64,000 bases of DNA. It comes from Pachyseris speciosa (Eukaryota > Cnidaria > Anthozoa > Scleractinia > Pachyseridae). The stretch covers positions 130,001-194,000 of the forward strand of contig JAEMWC010000959.1 in NCBI GenBank assembly GCA_016490735.1. The letters are read 5' to 3'. The notes beneath the pieces were generated by a model, which searched no databases, was not told the DNA's origin, and worked only from the letters and a program-made list of their open reading frames with translations. Position 1 is the first letter of the stretch, and each line of letters starts with the position of its first letter. The position numbers and the translations under genes were made by a program. Below, piece by piece: positions 44,765 to 56,309 of the stretch.

Positions 44765-47085
44765 TTATAACCAGACTTCACAATTTGCATCGCTGAGTGA
44801 ATCACGTAGCTGTGCTTTTACTTGCTCTCCTATATTGTTTCTAATGAGGGACAACGTAATGAGCTTACAATTTACATCTTTTAGTGCATTGCACAGGTAC
44901 GCTGCACCTTGCTCTCCTATATTGTTTCCAGTGAGGTACAACGCAATGAGCTTACAATTTACATCTTTTACTGCATCACACATGTACGCTGCACCTTGCT
45001 CTCCTATATTGTTTCTACTGAGGTACAACGTAGTGAGCTTACAATTTGCATCTTTTAGTGCATCGCACAGGTATGCTGCACCTTGCTCTCCTATATTGTT
45101 ACCACGGAGATACAACTTAGTGAGCTTACAATTTACATCTTTTAGTGCATCACACAGGTACGCTGCATCTTGCTCTTCTATATTGTTTCCAGTGAGGTCC
45201 AGCGTAGTGAGTTTACAATTTACATCTTTTAGTGCATCGCACAGGTATGCTGCACCTTGCTCTCCTATATTGTTACCACGGAGATACAACTTAGTGAGCT
45301 TACAATTTACATGTTTAAGTGTATCACGAATAGCTCTACAACCCAACGAACCAATATCGTTATTATGAAAGTTCAAGTAGTGTAACCCTTTAGTATTTTT
45401 AACAAAATGCATTACAGCACCGCAGTCAACTGGTGTGAGACTGCAATTTGTAAAATGTACTGCATTAAACCCAATTTCCGCAGTTTTGCACTGCACTGAA
45501 TTTTGTTCCTGTACATCAAACTCATCCAAACACTTACACAACTTCAGTGCGAAGTCTCTGTCTGTCACATTAGCCGGCCAACTTATCCATGTGCCATATA
45601 CTTTCTTTGACATGGGTAGAAGGTCTGAAAAGATATCAATGTTTGACATTTCTCGTTCTGCATCTGGCTCTAACAGTCCGGCCACAAACTGCATCACTAC
45701 TTGCCATCTACCATGGTAAATGTGATCAGCAACAAATCGTCGCAAGTCTGCTTTTTTCAAGGTGTCCGTCAAATGCTTAGCAGCAAAAAATTCCTGCACA
45801 GTCAGGTGGGTAAAACAAAATTGAGCTTTCGGCGGCTGACTTAGTGTACGTGGTTTTACGTCTGGCAAACGGTGAAGCAAGCCGCAATCATCTAACTCTC
45901 CAACTTCGCTTGATTCAAATATTAGTCTTCCTTCTCTAATTCCACTGAAAGCCATTTCTCCCAGTCTCTGAAACACCAACTCGTTTTCAGGTTGAAGATC
46001 GTCAAATGTCTTGTAAATGTATGTAGCCAGGTCAGTTGTCGAGCGGCTATATTTTTCATGACGATTGCCATGCTTAAAGAAGAAAATCTTAATGTTCATG
46101 CTGTAAATGTCAGTAATCTTCGAGGGGAGCTTTCGTGCAGCGTCAGTAGAGATGTTTATAATGTGCAAAAGGCAATGACAGATAATGAAACAATTTACTG
46201 GAATATAACATAGTGAGAAGATGTTTAAGTTTGAGCAAATATGTTGCCATATTGTCTCTTTTGCGTCGTCGTTGTGATCATCTTCAGTGAACTTCCCCAC
46301 ATACTCCTCAACTTGCTCAGACGTCAAACCAAGAAGTTCAATTGTTCTGTCAAAGTTTAGGTGTCTAATGAATTTAACAGCAGTTGGTCGAGTTGTTGTG
46401 ATGATAGTAGCACCACGGAGAAGTTTTCCCGACGCTAATTTACTGTAGAGAGTATAAAGAGGCATCTTCTCTTCCACAGTGTTCTTGTACTTTGAGACAT
46501 CGTTGGCTATAGCTGATCTTGCGGCAAATTCGTCAATACCATCAAAAATCAAAAGAACTTTAGTTGGATTCTCTTTGATGTGCTTCCAGACTTCGCCATC
46601 CAAACTTTCCACCGTTTCCGAGCGAGCCAAGAGTTCGTGAAGATTAAGATGTGTTTCGTTGTTTAAGTGCCTGAATTTCAACAGTAATGCAACTTCAAAT
46701 TGCTGCTGCATTTTGGCGTCACCAGATGCCCATGTGCGAAGAAGCTTCGTGGACATCATTGTGTTACCAATTCCTGGACGACCAACAACGAGAACTTTCT
46801 TGCGCTGAGCATCTATAAGATCTTGTGGTGCCACAGACGTGGACTTGTTTGTATTCGGTTGGGGGTATACTTTGAGTTGTTCCCATCTGTCTGTAGGGAA
46901 GTCATAGTTCATCCTGCCTTCGTGAATGACCACATTGACGTAAATTTGATCGATTTTCAGATCTTTCGCTTCTGGGTCTTCACCTGGATTTGGTCGGAAG
47001 GGTTGTTGAAGGTCTGTAGGCTGCTCCGTCCCAGTTTTGATATTGTCCTTCATGGTCTGTATGGCTGCCTTTACTCGCGATCGAG
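44765..47085 (-). CDS. NACHT-LRR (NLR) receptor, main/last exon
   Basis: One uninterrupted exon of ~772 residues. The 13 open codons before 47085 are intron: pyrimidine-rich CTATCTGTTAG gives a phase-1 acceptor there. Residues 1-95 are a charged, helical linker. The NACHT domain follows: Walker A reads GRPGIGNT (about 101-108), Walker B VLLIFDGIDEF (~175-185), then GATIITTTRPTAVK (sensor-like). An all-helical winged/superhelical region follows. The last ~195 residues are about seven leucine-rich repeats of 29 residues (CKLTKLYLRGNNIGEQGAAY). NLRs are cytosolic sensors that oligomerise through NACHT; anthozoans have expanded sets. The invariant Walker A lysine is Asn (codon 46763-46765), so nucleotide binding is doubtful. 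Upstream exons should supply the N-terminal effector part; the phase-1 helical exons at 59-63 kb are candidates. Confidence 0.9.
44768..45400 (-). repeat. 87-bp tandem repeats encoding LRRs
   Basis: Six to seven 87-bp units, differing by only a few bases in the central ones, encode the 29-residue ribonuclease-inhibitor-type LRRs. High DNA similarity suggests recent expansion or conversion. Confidence 0.9.
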
Positions 47086-47365
47086 CTAACAGATAGAAAA
47101 AAAGAAAGAAAGAAATTAACATCACGCCAGTCCGACTTTAGGTAGAGGAGCCTTACGCAGTCCAAAATTTTGCGTCTTAGAATCTGACTGACTCTATTTT
47201 GTTGTGATCCCTTTTTTTCAGCTTCCTCAGTGGCCAATAAAACTAAACCGTTTCAGCAGCAAAATAATATGTATCACAATGAATATCATACTTTAAGCCA
47301 AGAATCGGAAAGGAAAGAATTTTGCAAGAAATAAAAACGGGACAGCATATTTTTTACTATCAGGG

Positions 47366-47557
47366 ACAGACAACATCAACGCCGAATTGATTAAAGCTGG
47401 AAGAGATGCGACGATAGATTTACTACAGACGATATGCAATATGATCTTGCAGCAGAAAGAATGGCCCGCAAACTGGACCGAGTCCATGATAATACCGCTT
47501 CCAAAAATGGGCAACGTCAAGAAATGTGAAAATAACACAACTATCCGTCTCATATAG
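47366..47557 (+). pseudogene. LINE reverse transcriptase fragment (plus strand)
   Basis: 64-codon open stretch with AELIKAG-like start (NAELIKAGRDATIDLLQTI), then EWPANWTESMIIPLPKMGN and a degraded 'NYR.I.LI' before TAG. This is the finger/palm N-terminal part of an RTE/CR1-like reverse transcriptase. Both ends are truncated. Confidence 0.75.
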
Positions 47558-47599
47558 GCCAGACGTAATTAAGACGTAATTTTGACCTTTTTTCCCCAC

Positions 47600-47684
47600 A
47601 GAGGATTGGATCTACCCACAATTTACCAGGAACTGATCATTAGCAAAATGGTGTATTCTAGGTTGACAATCGTCTCCAGTGATT
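47600..47684 (-). pseudogene. LINE remnant, part displaced by the transposon insertion
   Basis: Removing the transposon and one TTAA joins this strand in frame with the LINE at 55436-56300. The restored frame runs from ...NFAVKKI into a segment containing HHFANDQFLVN, as expected just after the FADD motif. Confidence 0.6.
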
Positions 47685-47688
47685 TTAA
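47685..47688. repeat. TTAA target site (left)
   Basis: TTAA next to the left TIR; partner 55432-55435. Confidence 0.75.
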
Positions 47689-48330
47689 AAGGCTGTCCGC
47701 GTTGGAACGGGTAAGGCAAAATTCGGACCGTCACCGATTCTTCTGAGTTTTTCACAGAAAGTCAACCATTATATCCCATTAACAAATATCACATTTGTTT
47801 GGATGGATCGTATTTTTAATTTTTTTTTCGGAGGCAATTTTCAAAGTCACCTCAAAACCACTCGATTCGCCATTGCACACTCGACAATTTAGCCATAAAT
47901 GACGGTAGCTGCTAAAACGTAATTACTCATCCAAACAAGCTGAGAATTTTTTACATCAAAGTTCCATCGTTTTTCGATAATTTAAAGGTCAAATGATCTT
48001 ATTCTATGGAAATCTCATGAAGTTATGATTTTTTTTAAAATACCTCCCGACAATCTCCGGAATGTGCAAAGCTTGACATGCATGTGGTTTAAATCTATTT
48101 TCTCGAATGTGGGACCTGATCTAGAATCGCGTCTATTATAAAGTACAAGTACTAACACCATTGTAGAAAACTGTGCAATAAAATTTGTGGGCACTCTACT
48201 CTGTGCGCCATACAGAACTCAACGATTTTCACAAATATTCGTTGTTTTGATCAAAACAAGAGACAGCAGTGGAGCAACCAATGAACCAATTTCTGAATCC
48301 TAAACGCTACGAGATGCAATAAATACGGCT
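47689..48330. repeat. left terminal inverted repeat (642 bp)
   Basis: Begins AAGGCTGTCCGCGTT and ends AAATACGGCT; reverse complement of 54792-55431. Confidence 0.92.
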
Positions 48331-50389
48331 GAGATCTCAATAAATATAAACTATCCCACTTTTCAACTGTGCAAACGCAATGTTTGCTTTTTGGAGACTT
48401 CGGTGTTGTTTCAGTCTAATTAAATTTAGCGTAGCCAGTCTTTATAGCTATTTCGTTCAATTCTGAGAACAAAGTGGATGTCCTCACTGCGCGAAATGTC
48501 GGCCTTTTCGCTCAATTGCTCTTTCCATGAGATTCTACAAACTCCGTGTGGATCTAACAGAGACAAGGAGAGCCATGTTTTGCTCTTCGAGTGCAACCTG
48601 GATATTTCAGCCCATTTGGCAAGCTGCCACTTATCGAAATGCGGAGATGTTACGGAAGCCGAACTCATCATGGCGAGAGCGGGTATTCGCAGTTTGTCGG
48701 CGAACCAACTCTAGGGCATGACCATCTGCCCAAAGCACCGACACACACTAGGAAGATTCTGGCGAGCACCAAAGTCATGCCAGTATCCTGGCCATACTGG
48801 GAAGATTGCTAGTGTGTCGGGAAGGCATGTGATCAACTTTAAAATGGTGGACGAAATAACCGTTTTGTTTGGCAAGACCACTACTGCTGTTGATTCCCGT
48901 AAGCGCCTTTCTTTTTGTGATTTCTATTGAAATTTTTTCACGTTGTCAATGTTTTCAATACGTTTATACACGCCAAACGGCAGACATCAAAATATAATTC
49001 TGCTTTTGTTCACTTTTTCTTTAGTATTTAAGGTCAGCAGAACAGAATAGGAAAAGTCTTTTAATAACAGTAAACGCAAAAATTTTCCCAAAAGGGTACA
49101 AACGGTTGACTGAAAGCAGACATAAAAAAGTTCGATTTATGCAGTTTGACGTTTGCCGTAAACTTCATGTTTAACCTCTTGTTATAATCAAATCAGAGTG
49201 AATAGATCGCTTATTTCGTACTAAATATTGGTAATAAGACTCAGTAAAGTCCAATTCGGTCTGCGTCATACGCGGGAGTCTGATTTGTTTAACTATGAAT
49301 ATGCATGATTAAAGATAGAAGTGCATGACACGAAGCCCTGTTACCATCAATAAGTGAATCATGTTGACGAGTCATCGTCACTATTAGAAAAGTAGTTTTG
49401 AAACTGAACAATTAAGGAATATCAAGGAGTATCTAATCACAATAAGGAATGAAATGAAGGGCGGGCGAATGGACACCTTGTCATTGGGCACTTTATTAGC
49501 TTCGCAAGCTACAATTTGGGGAAAACAGGGCGTGCAAATAACCAATCAGATCAAGAATTTTGTTATTTTTATGATCAATGTCCCAATTACCTCTACTCGC
49601 AACTCTTCGGTTTTCGTTTGTTGAAGAAGGCCGTAAGCTTTCCCTAAAGCTTAGCTGCAGTAGATTGGCAGTATTCTCGTCATTTTTGTTCCTACCGCGG
49701 AACGCCCTAACACGGATGGGAGTTTTTTTTTTCTTATGCAGATCGAGATAAAACAGTTAAGCCGCGCGAGTTGCGAGAAGTGCGGGCTCGCCCCATTCCC
49801 TCCCGGTTTTCCCCAGACTTAATATAACTTGATTACAACTTTTCCGTCGCGCGTCGGATTTCAAGGGAAAAAAACTGACTGGTTGTAATGGCTGTTTAAA
49901 CTAGATTCCCACCATTCTATTTTTCTTCGCGTGCGACGCGAAAGATGTATACAGCTATTTCAAGAAAGTGTAAAAAGTGCACGTGTCAAGCCCGTTTCTA
50001 GAGTTCAACATTGCAAAAAATCTGAAAAAATGGCGCGAGACGCCATGGACGTATGTTTCGTGCTAATTTCTCAGCTTTTGCCGAGATGCTGGTCCAAGTC
50101 TAGAAACGGTGAAATTAAATGTACCCGCAATACCTTTCGGGATCGTTGCGTGCACTTTTTACCGTCCGACAACCTTACTTGAAACAGCTGTATAGTTTTC
50201 CACCCAGCGCTCGTCGGATTTCAGGAACAAAGACCCAATGCTGGCAGTATAGCGTTGCAGGTTCCGTCACTTTCCTAATTTCTCAAGAACGACAATGAGC
50301 TAGAACAAGACCTAATTTTGCCACCTACTGTGAAAGAAATAAACAATTTGTCTGTAATGTGTGTCTGCAAACATAATTTGTATAGAAGA
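48331..50389. other. transposon interior, no confirmed gene
   Basis: The minus strand has an 81-codon frame at 48426-48671 of ordinary composition, overlapped by several plus-strand frames at 48478-48930; none has a recognisable domain. A second element gene is possible but unsupported. The plus-strand frame at 49931-50182 is also unassigned. The segment 49940-50200 has internal inverted words (CAGCTATTTCAAG/CTTGAAACAGCTG) that bracket about 250 bp. Confidence 0.4.
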
Positions 50390-50454
50390 AAAGCTTACAT
50401 CCATGATTTAACACCTTTATGTACATATATACACAGCCATTTGCACATCATGCC

Positions 50455-50554
50455 GCAAGAAACATGCTGAGCGACTGTTAAATTTAGGATGGCAAAGCCC
50501 TAGTAAACGCGTGGAACAGCAAGCAGCGGTCGGTCCTCCTGAGGATTTCCAAAG
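50455..50554 (+). pseudogene. transposase-like gene, upstream exon (partial)
   Basis: Plus-strand segment encoding LLNLGWQSPSKRVEQQAAVG and PPEDFQ, ending in AAAG|GTTTTT. Phase 2 at this donor fits the acceptor at 50690 exactly. Upstream, in a shifted frame, lies a Cys/His-containing stretch (CTYIHSHLHIMPQETC), suggesting a zinc-binding N-terminus broken by a frameshift. The start codon is not identified. Confidence 0.55.
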
Positions 50555-50690
50555 GTTTTTTGTTTTTTTTTAGAACCCCCTCCAAGGGTGGAGGGGATCG
50601 AAAATGACAAACTGATGGTACTTGCTTTTTGGAATTTGTACCAGTTCGACTACAGCGTTCCTTCTCTCAAGAACTTTGTTTTATTTTTAG

Positions 50691-53683
50691 GGCCGCAAAA
50701 TCCAATGCAAAGAGTGCTATTAGTGCTCATGCAGCTCAGATGGAGACAACACCATTTAGACAGCTATCTACTCCTGATTCACGGAATGCAATCAGTCCAT
50801 GTTGGACTCCAGATATCGTCAAATCCATGCCTCATCAGGATACAAAGATCCTGAGTGCGTACAACACAGCCATGGATGAGATCGCCACCAAAGTATCAGT
50901 GAGTCCGCGAGAACCCCTGACATCACATTTAAGCTCCTGGGAGAACAGCACTTCAGCTCAACGGCAATATTACATCCAGAAAGTCACTGAAGACTGCAGG
51001 CTTGTGTGTGACGTGATAGCACCAAATGATGCGAAGCAGCTCTTCGCGGCCTTGACGGCTGGAGATCAAGAAAAAGGAAACGACGAGTCCATGGTCGATG
51101 ACGTCGTAAAAACTCTGATGAACGCATACAAAAATGCGAAACAGGAACACCAAAACTCAAATCCTGAGTTTATACGCATACAGGTACTCGGTGAGCACTC
51201 TAAAAAACATCCATGTATCTTATGGCAAGCTGTCTTCGCGTCAAATACACAAAGCACGATGCCACGCAAGGACCCTGGGTCCCGGTAGTATTCCTAAGGT
51301 GGCGAAATATCATCAAGTTCGCGTTGACATGAGCAAAGTCGATCATTTCGTAGACTTCATCAATCGCCCGTATTTCTATCAAGACGTGTCATACAGAACA
51401 AAGCTGTTGAAGCTAGATAGTGGCGAAACCATTGAGATGCCGAACGTTGTGCGTACGGTAACATGCTCAACCATGATCAGCCAGTATACGCAGTTCTGTC
51501 AGGAGGAGAAATGTGAACCTCTCAGTCGCTCCACTTTGTTCAAGATTTTACAAGTTAGAGAAGCTTCTCAAAGAAAATCCTTACAGGGTCTCGATAACAC
51601 CGCTGCCGACGGTTCCGCTGCTTTTCACACAATTGAAATGATAGTTGGTGATCTCGAGAAAGGAGGACAGTTAAATAGACAGTGGTGCGTTGAGGTCAAA
51701 GAAATGTTAAAAGATGCAAAACGCTACTTGAAGACTGGCTATCGCGTTCACTGTAAACCAGAGAAGGCTGACTGCCCCGATCATTGTCGCAAGTTCGCTC
51801 TTAGCGACAAGCAAGATCCCGATTTCCAAGAGAGCTGCTCCCACCAGCACTTGGAAACTTGTGATGATTGCCAGAATCTGCGAAATGTTCTTAATGAAGT
51901 GGAAGGCCACATTCAAGGCTCATCTTGGAATCCCTACAGCAAAGAGCAACAAGACGATCTACTCTATGACTTTAAGCAGGCACGCTCAGACATCTTGCAG
52001 TGGAAGGCTCATATCATCCGATCCGTCAACCAGGAAGCAGCAAAGCAAGATCAAATGAAGATGATTTCTAACAATCCGAACTCAGCACTCATTGTAATGG
52101 ACTGGGCAATGAAGTTTCTTCAGCTCAAATATCGCGAGAAGCAATCGGATTGGTACGGTAAGAAAGGATTGAGTTGGCATATCTCGACAGTCATCTCAAA
52201 GAGATCCAGAAAAAGCAGACAGTTTAGAGCTTCAGTCGTATGCTCATCTGCTGGATACCTGTCCGCAGGATTGGTTTGCCGTATGTTCAATTATCGAGAG
52301 CACGCTGAAGGAAATCAAGATCCAGAAACCACACGTCACCCATGTTTACTTGCGCTCGGACGAAGCAGGCTGTTATCACAACAACTCTCTGATTGCTGCA
52401 GCGAAAGATCTTGGCCAGCGAGTAGGTATAACCGTTTGCCGCTACGACTACTCAGAGCCACAGTACGGCAAAGATGTATGTGATCGAATCTTGTGCCCCA
52501 TGAAGGCAAGCATCCGAAGATATTGTAACGAAGGACATGACGTTCTAACAGCAGCAGACATGAGAAAAGCGCTTTCAGAGAGACCAGTAAAAGGTACGTC
52601 AGCGTGCGTCTGCGCAGTTGACGAGGCGAACATATCGTTAGAAGTGAACAAGATAGACGGCTTCAGCAAGTTACATAACATCAAGTTTGAGGAGGAGGGC
52701 ATTCGCGTCTGGAGATCGTATGGGGTAGGTCGTGGGAAGGAGGTTCCTTTCAAAAACCTGGTTACAAAGAGACAAGGGAACACCGGCCTCTTCATCAGTG
52801 AAGACTTTTTCACTTGTAGAGATGCACGTATTTACAAGTGCAAACATGAGACGCTGAGCCTGAGAGCTCAGATGAAGACACCGATGCGGCCGACACCAGC
52901 TCGGACATAGAAATGTTCGAATGCTCGGAGCCCGGATGTGTGAAGAGTTTCCAAACGTTTTCGGAACTTGAGTCACATTTAGATATCGGGGACCACTGTG
53001 TATCACTCTACGACAAGCTTCGTAAGGATTGGGTGGATATGTTCACTACGGTAGTCAACATAACTGAAGACGCAGGGTGTGCAGATAGTACCCAAGAGCG
53101 TGTATGCCAGACTTCCCCGTCACACCAATCGGTTGAAATGGGCTGGGCGCTACCCAAGGGACGGGTAGGATCCTCCAGGTTCAGTGACAAGGTGAAAAAA
53201 TACCTTACAGCAAGATTTGACCTTGGCGAGCAGACCGGGCGAAAAGCTGACCCTCAGCAGGTTTCCAGCGATATGCGGCAAGCGAGGGACGAGCAGAACA
53301 ATAGGCTGTTCGATAGAGAAGAATGGCTGACCAAGAGCCAAGTCCAAGGGTTCTTTTCCCGCCTCGCAGCGGCTAGACGAAGACAAAAGGGAGCGGCAGA
53401 AATTGAACTTAGTCCTAGAGACCTACTGCGAGAGGATGAAGAAGGTGATAGACAACTGCTTATGGAGGAGGTAGCTAACGAACTGAGGCCGCAACACCCA
53501 CTGTCATACGATTGCTTCAACCTGTGCGAGTATGCAAGGGAAAAAAAACTGAACCAATTTAACCTGCCAATGCTTAAGCAAATCTTGCGCCATTTTGAAG
53601 TTCCATTTAAATCTAAAGGAAAGAAAAAAGACCTGATTGAACAACTTCTGTTATTCATACAAGAATGTGAATGCTTTCCTTGA
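50691..53683 (+). pseudogene. transposase-like protein: DDE-like core, C2H2 finger, SAP-like tail
   Basis: Main exon after TTATTTTTAG. Three frame changes are needed (near 51140, 52190 and 52850). Order of parts: helical region (AAKSNAKSAISAHAAQMETT); a segment with YAYRYSVSTLKNIH and NRPYFYQDVSY; a Cys-rich stretch (VHCKPEKADCPDHC, CDDCQNL); then an RNase H-like block with candidate catalytic acids in ALIVMDWAMKF (Asp codon 52100-52102) and LRSDEAGCYHN (Asp 52359-52361), then PQYGKDVCDRILCPMK. An acidic linker (DEDTDAADTSSDIE), one C2H2 finger (CSEPGC...HLDIGDHC), a basic region with TKSQVQGFFSRLAAARRR, and a SAP-like end (LPMLKQILRHFEV...KGKKKDLIEQL) follow. I know similar uncharacterised proteins from cnidarians and fish, but no agreed name. 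Placement between TIRs supports a transposase role. Breaks are mostly single-base, so errors cannot be excluded. Confidence 0.75.
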
Positions 53684-53689
53684 ATTAGA

Positions 53690-54791
53690 CTGAATACATA
53701 GAAACAAGTACGTTTGTAAGTTTGGCCCCAGCCCATTGTAGGGCTTAGAGTTAAACTCAGTATCAAGGTAAAATGATATAGCTCACGAATGACATGATTG
53801 TGATAATACAGAGACTCAGGGTAGTTCATGAGCAAATGAAAATTCATAAAAGGAAAGAGTCATTTTAAACTTATTGAATTAATGCAGAAAAGAATACGTG
53901 TCAAAGAAGGGCTTGCTACTCCCTTCGATATCTTATTTACCGATTGTTGTAGAATGTGAAAAGCGCATTTGTGTTAACATCTATTATCTCGTTTCTAATA
54001 ATTTCACCCTTAACTTATGACGCTGAATGGTAAACAAACGCATCTTTTCAATAGACAATGTAATTACCGGACCTGTAGGTCTAACATACAAATTATACCT
54101 TATCCGATGGATGAAGCCGTTATTAATTACGTGCGTAATTTCTTTTGGTTTCGTTACTTCCTTAATATTTAAGAGACTTCCGACATTAGTCAGTATATTG
54201 TCGAACTTGCTTTGTGTTTACGGTGATGGGTGAGTATAGGCCAGGAGTGTCCATATTCATCACACAAATGTCAGCAAAGTTGACTGCAAGAATCAGTGGC
54301 ACTTCAGAAGGAAAATTCTTTCGAAAAAGCCGCTACGGAAAAAAATTGTAAATTGATGTAACTCAAAAGCTAAGCTCACAATGTTTGCGCGATTTAGTTC
54401 TCGGGGTTTGGCAATATAGGCAACGTGTCTGGTTTGAATTGGTTTTTAAAATGGGATTAGCGCGAAACGAACAAGTCATTCCCGAAAATCAAACACGCGT
54501 GGGAATACAAAAAATCTCCACTACAGCCACCAGCAAAAGGGAAAATTTCTGCATAGAGGCTAAGAGAAAACTCTCAGGTGAGAAACAATCGTTTGCCTTA
54601 GGACACATCTTTGAGGGAAACGGTTGGTGGGATTCAAATGTTGCGTGACAGTTGGAGCCAGTACCGTAATTTGCAAATCCATGGAAAGGGAAATATTTAC
54701 TGCTGTATTATATCATTGAAAATAGCGAGAAAAAAGCTAAAACGGCTTAAACGGCTAAAAGTAACTATGTTTCGTCCAGAATTCGACGTTA
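53690..54791. other. transposon 3' interior, no gene recognised
   Basis: AT-rich sequence between the transposase-like gene and the right TIR. Short frames lack recognisable domains. Confidence 0.45.
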
Positions 54792-55431
54792 AGCCGTATT
54801 TATCGCATCTCTTAGCGTTTAGGATTCAGAAATTGGTTCATTGGTTGCTCCGCTGCTGTCTCTTGTTTTGATCAAAATAACGAATACTTGTGAAAATCGT
54901 TGAGTTCTGTATGGCGCACAGAGTAGAGTGCCCACAAATTTTATTGCACAGTTTTCTACAATGTTGTTAGTACTTGTACTTTATAATAGACACGATTCTA
55001 GATCAGGTCCCACATTCGAGAAAATAGATTTAAACCACATGCATGTCAAGCTTTGCACATTCCGGAGATTGTCGGGAGGTATTTTAAAAAAATCATAACT
55101 TCATGAGATTTCCATAGAATAAGATCATTTGACCTTTAAATTATCGAAAAAAGATGGAACTTTGATGTAAAAAATTCTCAGCTTGTTTGGATGAGTAATT
55201 ACGTTTTGGCAGCTACCATCATTTATGGCTAAATTGTCGAGTGTGCAATGGCGAATCGAGTGGTTTTGAGGTGACTTTAAAAATTGCCTCGGAAAAAAAA
55301 TTAAAAATACGATCCATCCAAATAAATGTGATATTTGTTAATGGGATATAATGGTTAACTTTCAGTGAAAAACTCAGAGGAATCGGTGACGGTCCGAATT
55401 TTTCCTTACCCGTTCTAACGCGGACAGCCTC
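54792..55431. repeat. right terminal inverted repeat (640 bp)
   Basis: Reverse complement of 47689-48330; ends GGACAGCCTC before TTAA. Confidence 0.92.
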
Positions 55432-55435
55432 TTAA
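55432..55435. repeat. TTAA target site (right)
   Basis: TTAA next to the right TIR; partner 47685-47688. Confidence 0.75.
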
Positions 55436-56300
55436 TTTTTTTGACAGCAAAATTTGTATCGTCAGCAAACAGATCGATAAACTTTGAATAGTTGAGAAAA
55501 CTTATGAATGCCGTTTGATGCAATTCACTGTTAGGTTAGGAGGCATATGGCTCTTATTACTATATACCGAAAAAGGGAAAGGCCCAAACAGAACCTAATG
55601 GTGCACCACAGAGGACGATAGCTTTGGATGAAATTTCGATTCCTGTTTAGTTATATGTCCGCTATCGGCCAGATATGAGGCGAACCACAATAATTATGTT
55701 TCAAATTCCGTTATGTTTTAATTTACAAAGTAACATAGATTGATCAACCGTATTGAATGCCTTTCAAAGATTGATGAAAATACCAGAGGAAAGCAATCTC
55801 TGATCAACGTCAGTTTTTATTATCCAACTCTGTTAGTTACTGTACAGAAAACGCAAGAGACGAGTACAAATATTCCACGATGATGTACATTTGAATATTT
55901 GTAATGTAGAAAAGCGCGCGCGTCACGTAAACACTGTCACACTTCACCGAAAAAAAGTTTTTCTTTCTATCAATTATTTGTTTGCAATACAAGTTGGATA
56001 ATAAATCTCTTATTAGATGGTTTGGCGTGTAGTATCGCGAATTATTTAATCGTTATCGTTAATTTATTTAATCGTTGCTTGTATTTTGACGAGCACCTTA
56101 TAAGATCTATGTATATATGCATTACATTTAGGATTATTTATCTGACTGCGTGTTCCGTGAAAAAGCTCCCACGAGAATCACATTTTGATTGGTATAAACC
56201 TCATCAAATTTATTTGTTTTAATTGACAGTAAAGATATTGCTCGATAATTACCAGGTTCAGTTTTGTATCCAACCTTAAAGCGGATTTTAAATGAGCATC
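55436..56300 (-). pseudogene. LINE reverse transcriptase remnant hosting the transposon
   Basis: On the minus strand: KVGYKTEPGNYRAISLLS (about 56210-56290), then a gap, then KAFNTVDQSMLLCKLKHNGI (from about 55770), ISSKAIVLCGAPLGSV, and a degraded FADDT site (ADDTNFAV) ending at the transposon junction. Stops and frameshifts throughout show long decay. CR1/jockey-like by motif order. Confidence 0.8.
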
Positions 56301-56309
56301 GGAAGTAAA

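Larger units (their letters stand above)
47689..55431. mobile_element. 7.7-kb DNA transposon with ~640-bp TIRs and TTAA duplication
   Basis: Terminal inverted repeats 47689-48330 and 54792-55431 match along their whole length; the first 60 aligned bases differ at three. TTAA flanks both ends, and removing the element restores a LINE reading frame, which confirms both limits. Inside lies one recognisable plus-strand gene with a transposase-like core (50.4-53.7 kb). TTAA duplications occur in piggyBac, Kolobok and Sola3 elements; TIRs this long are unusual for piggyBac. Superfamily left open. Confidence 0.88.

Noticed and set aside
44835..45368. Plus-strand 177-codon frame opposite the LRR region
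   Set aside because: Its repeats mirror the 87-bp LRR units on the minus strand; codon structure belongs to the LRRs.
47086..47125. Start of the NLR at the first Met/Val codon of the open frame (MMLISFFLFF...)
   Set aside because: This stretch is the pyrimidine tract of an intron ending TTAG at 47086; the hydrophobic residues are not a signal peptide.
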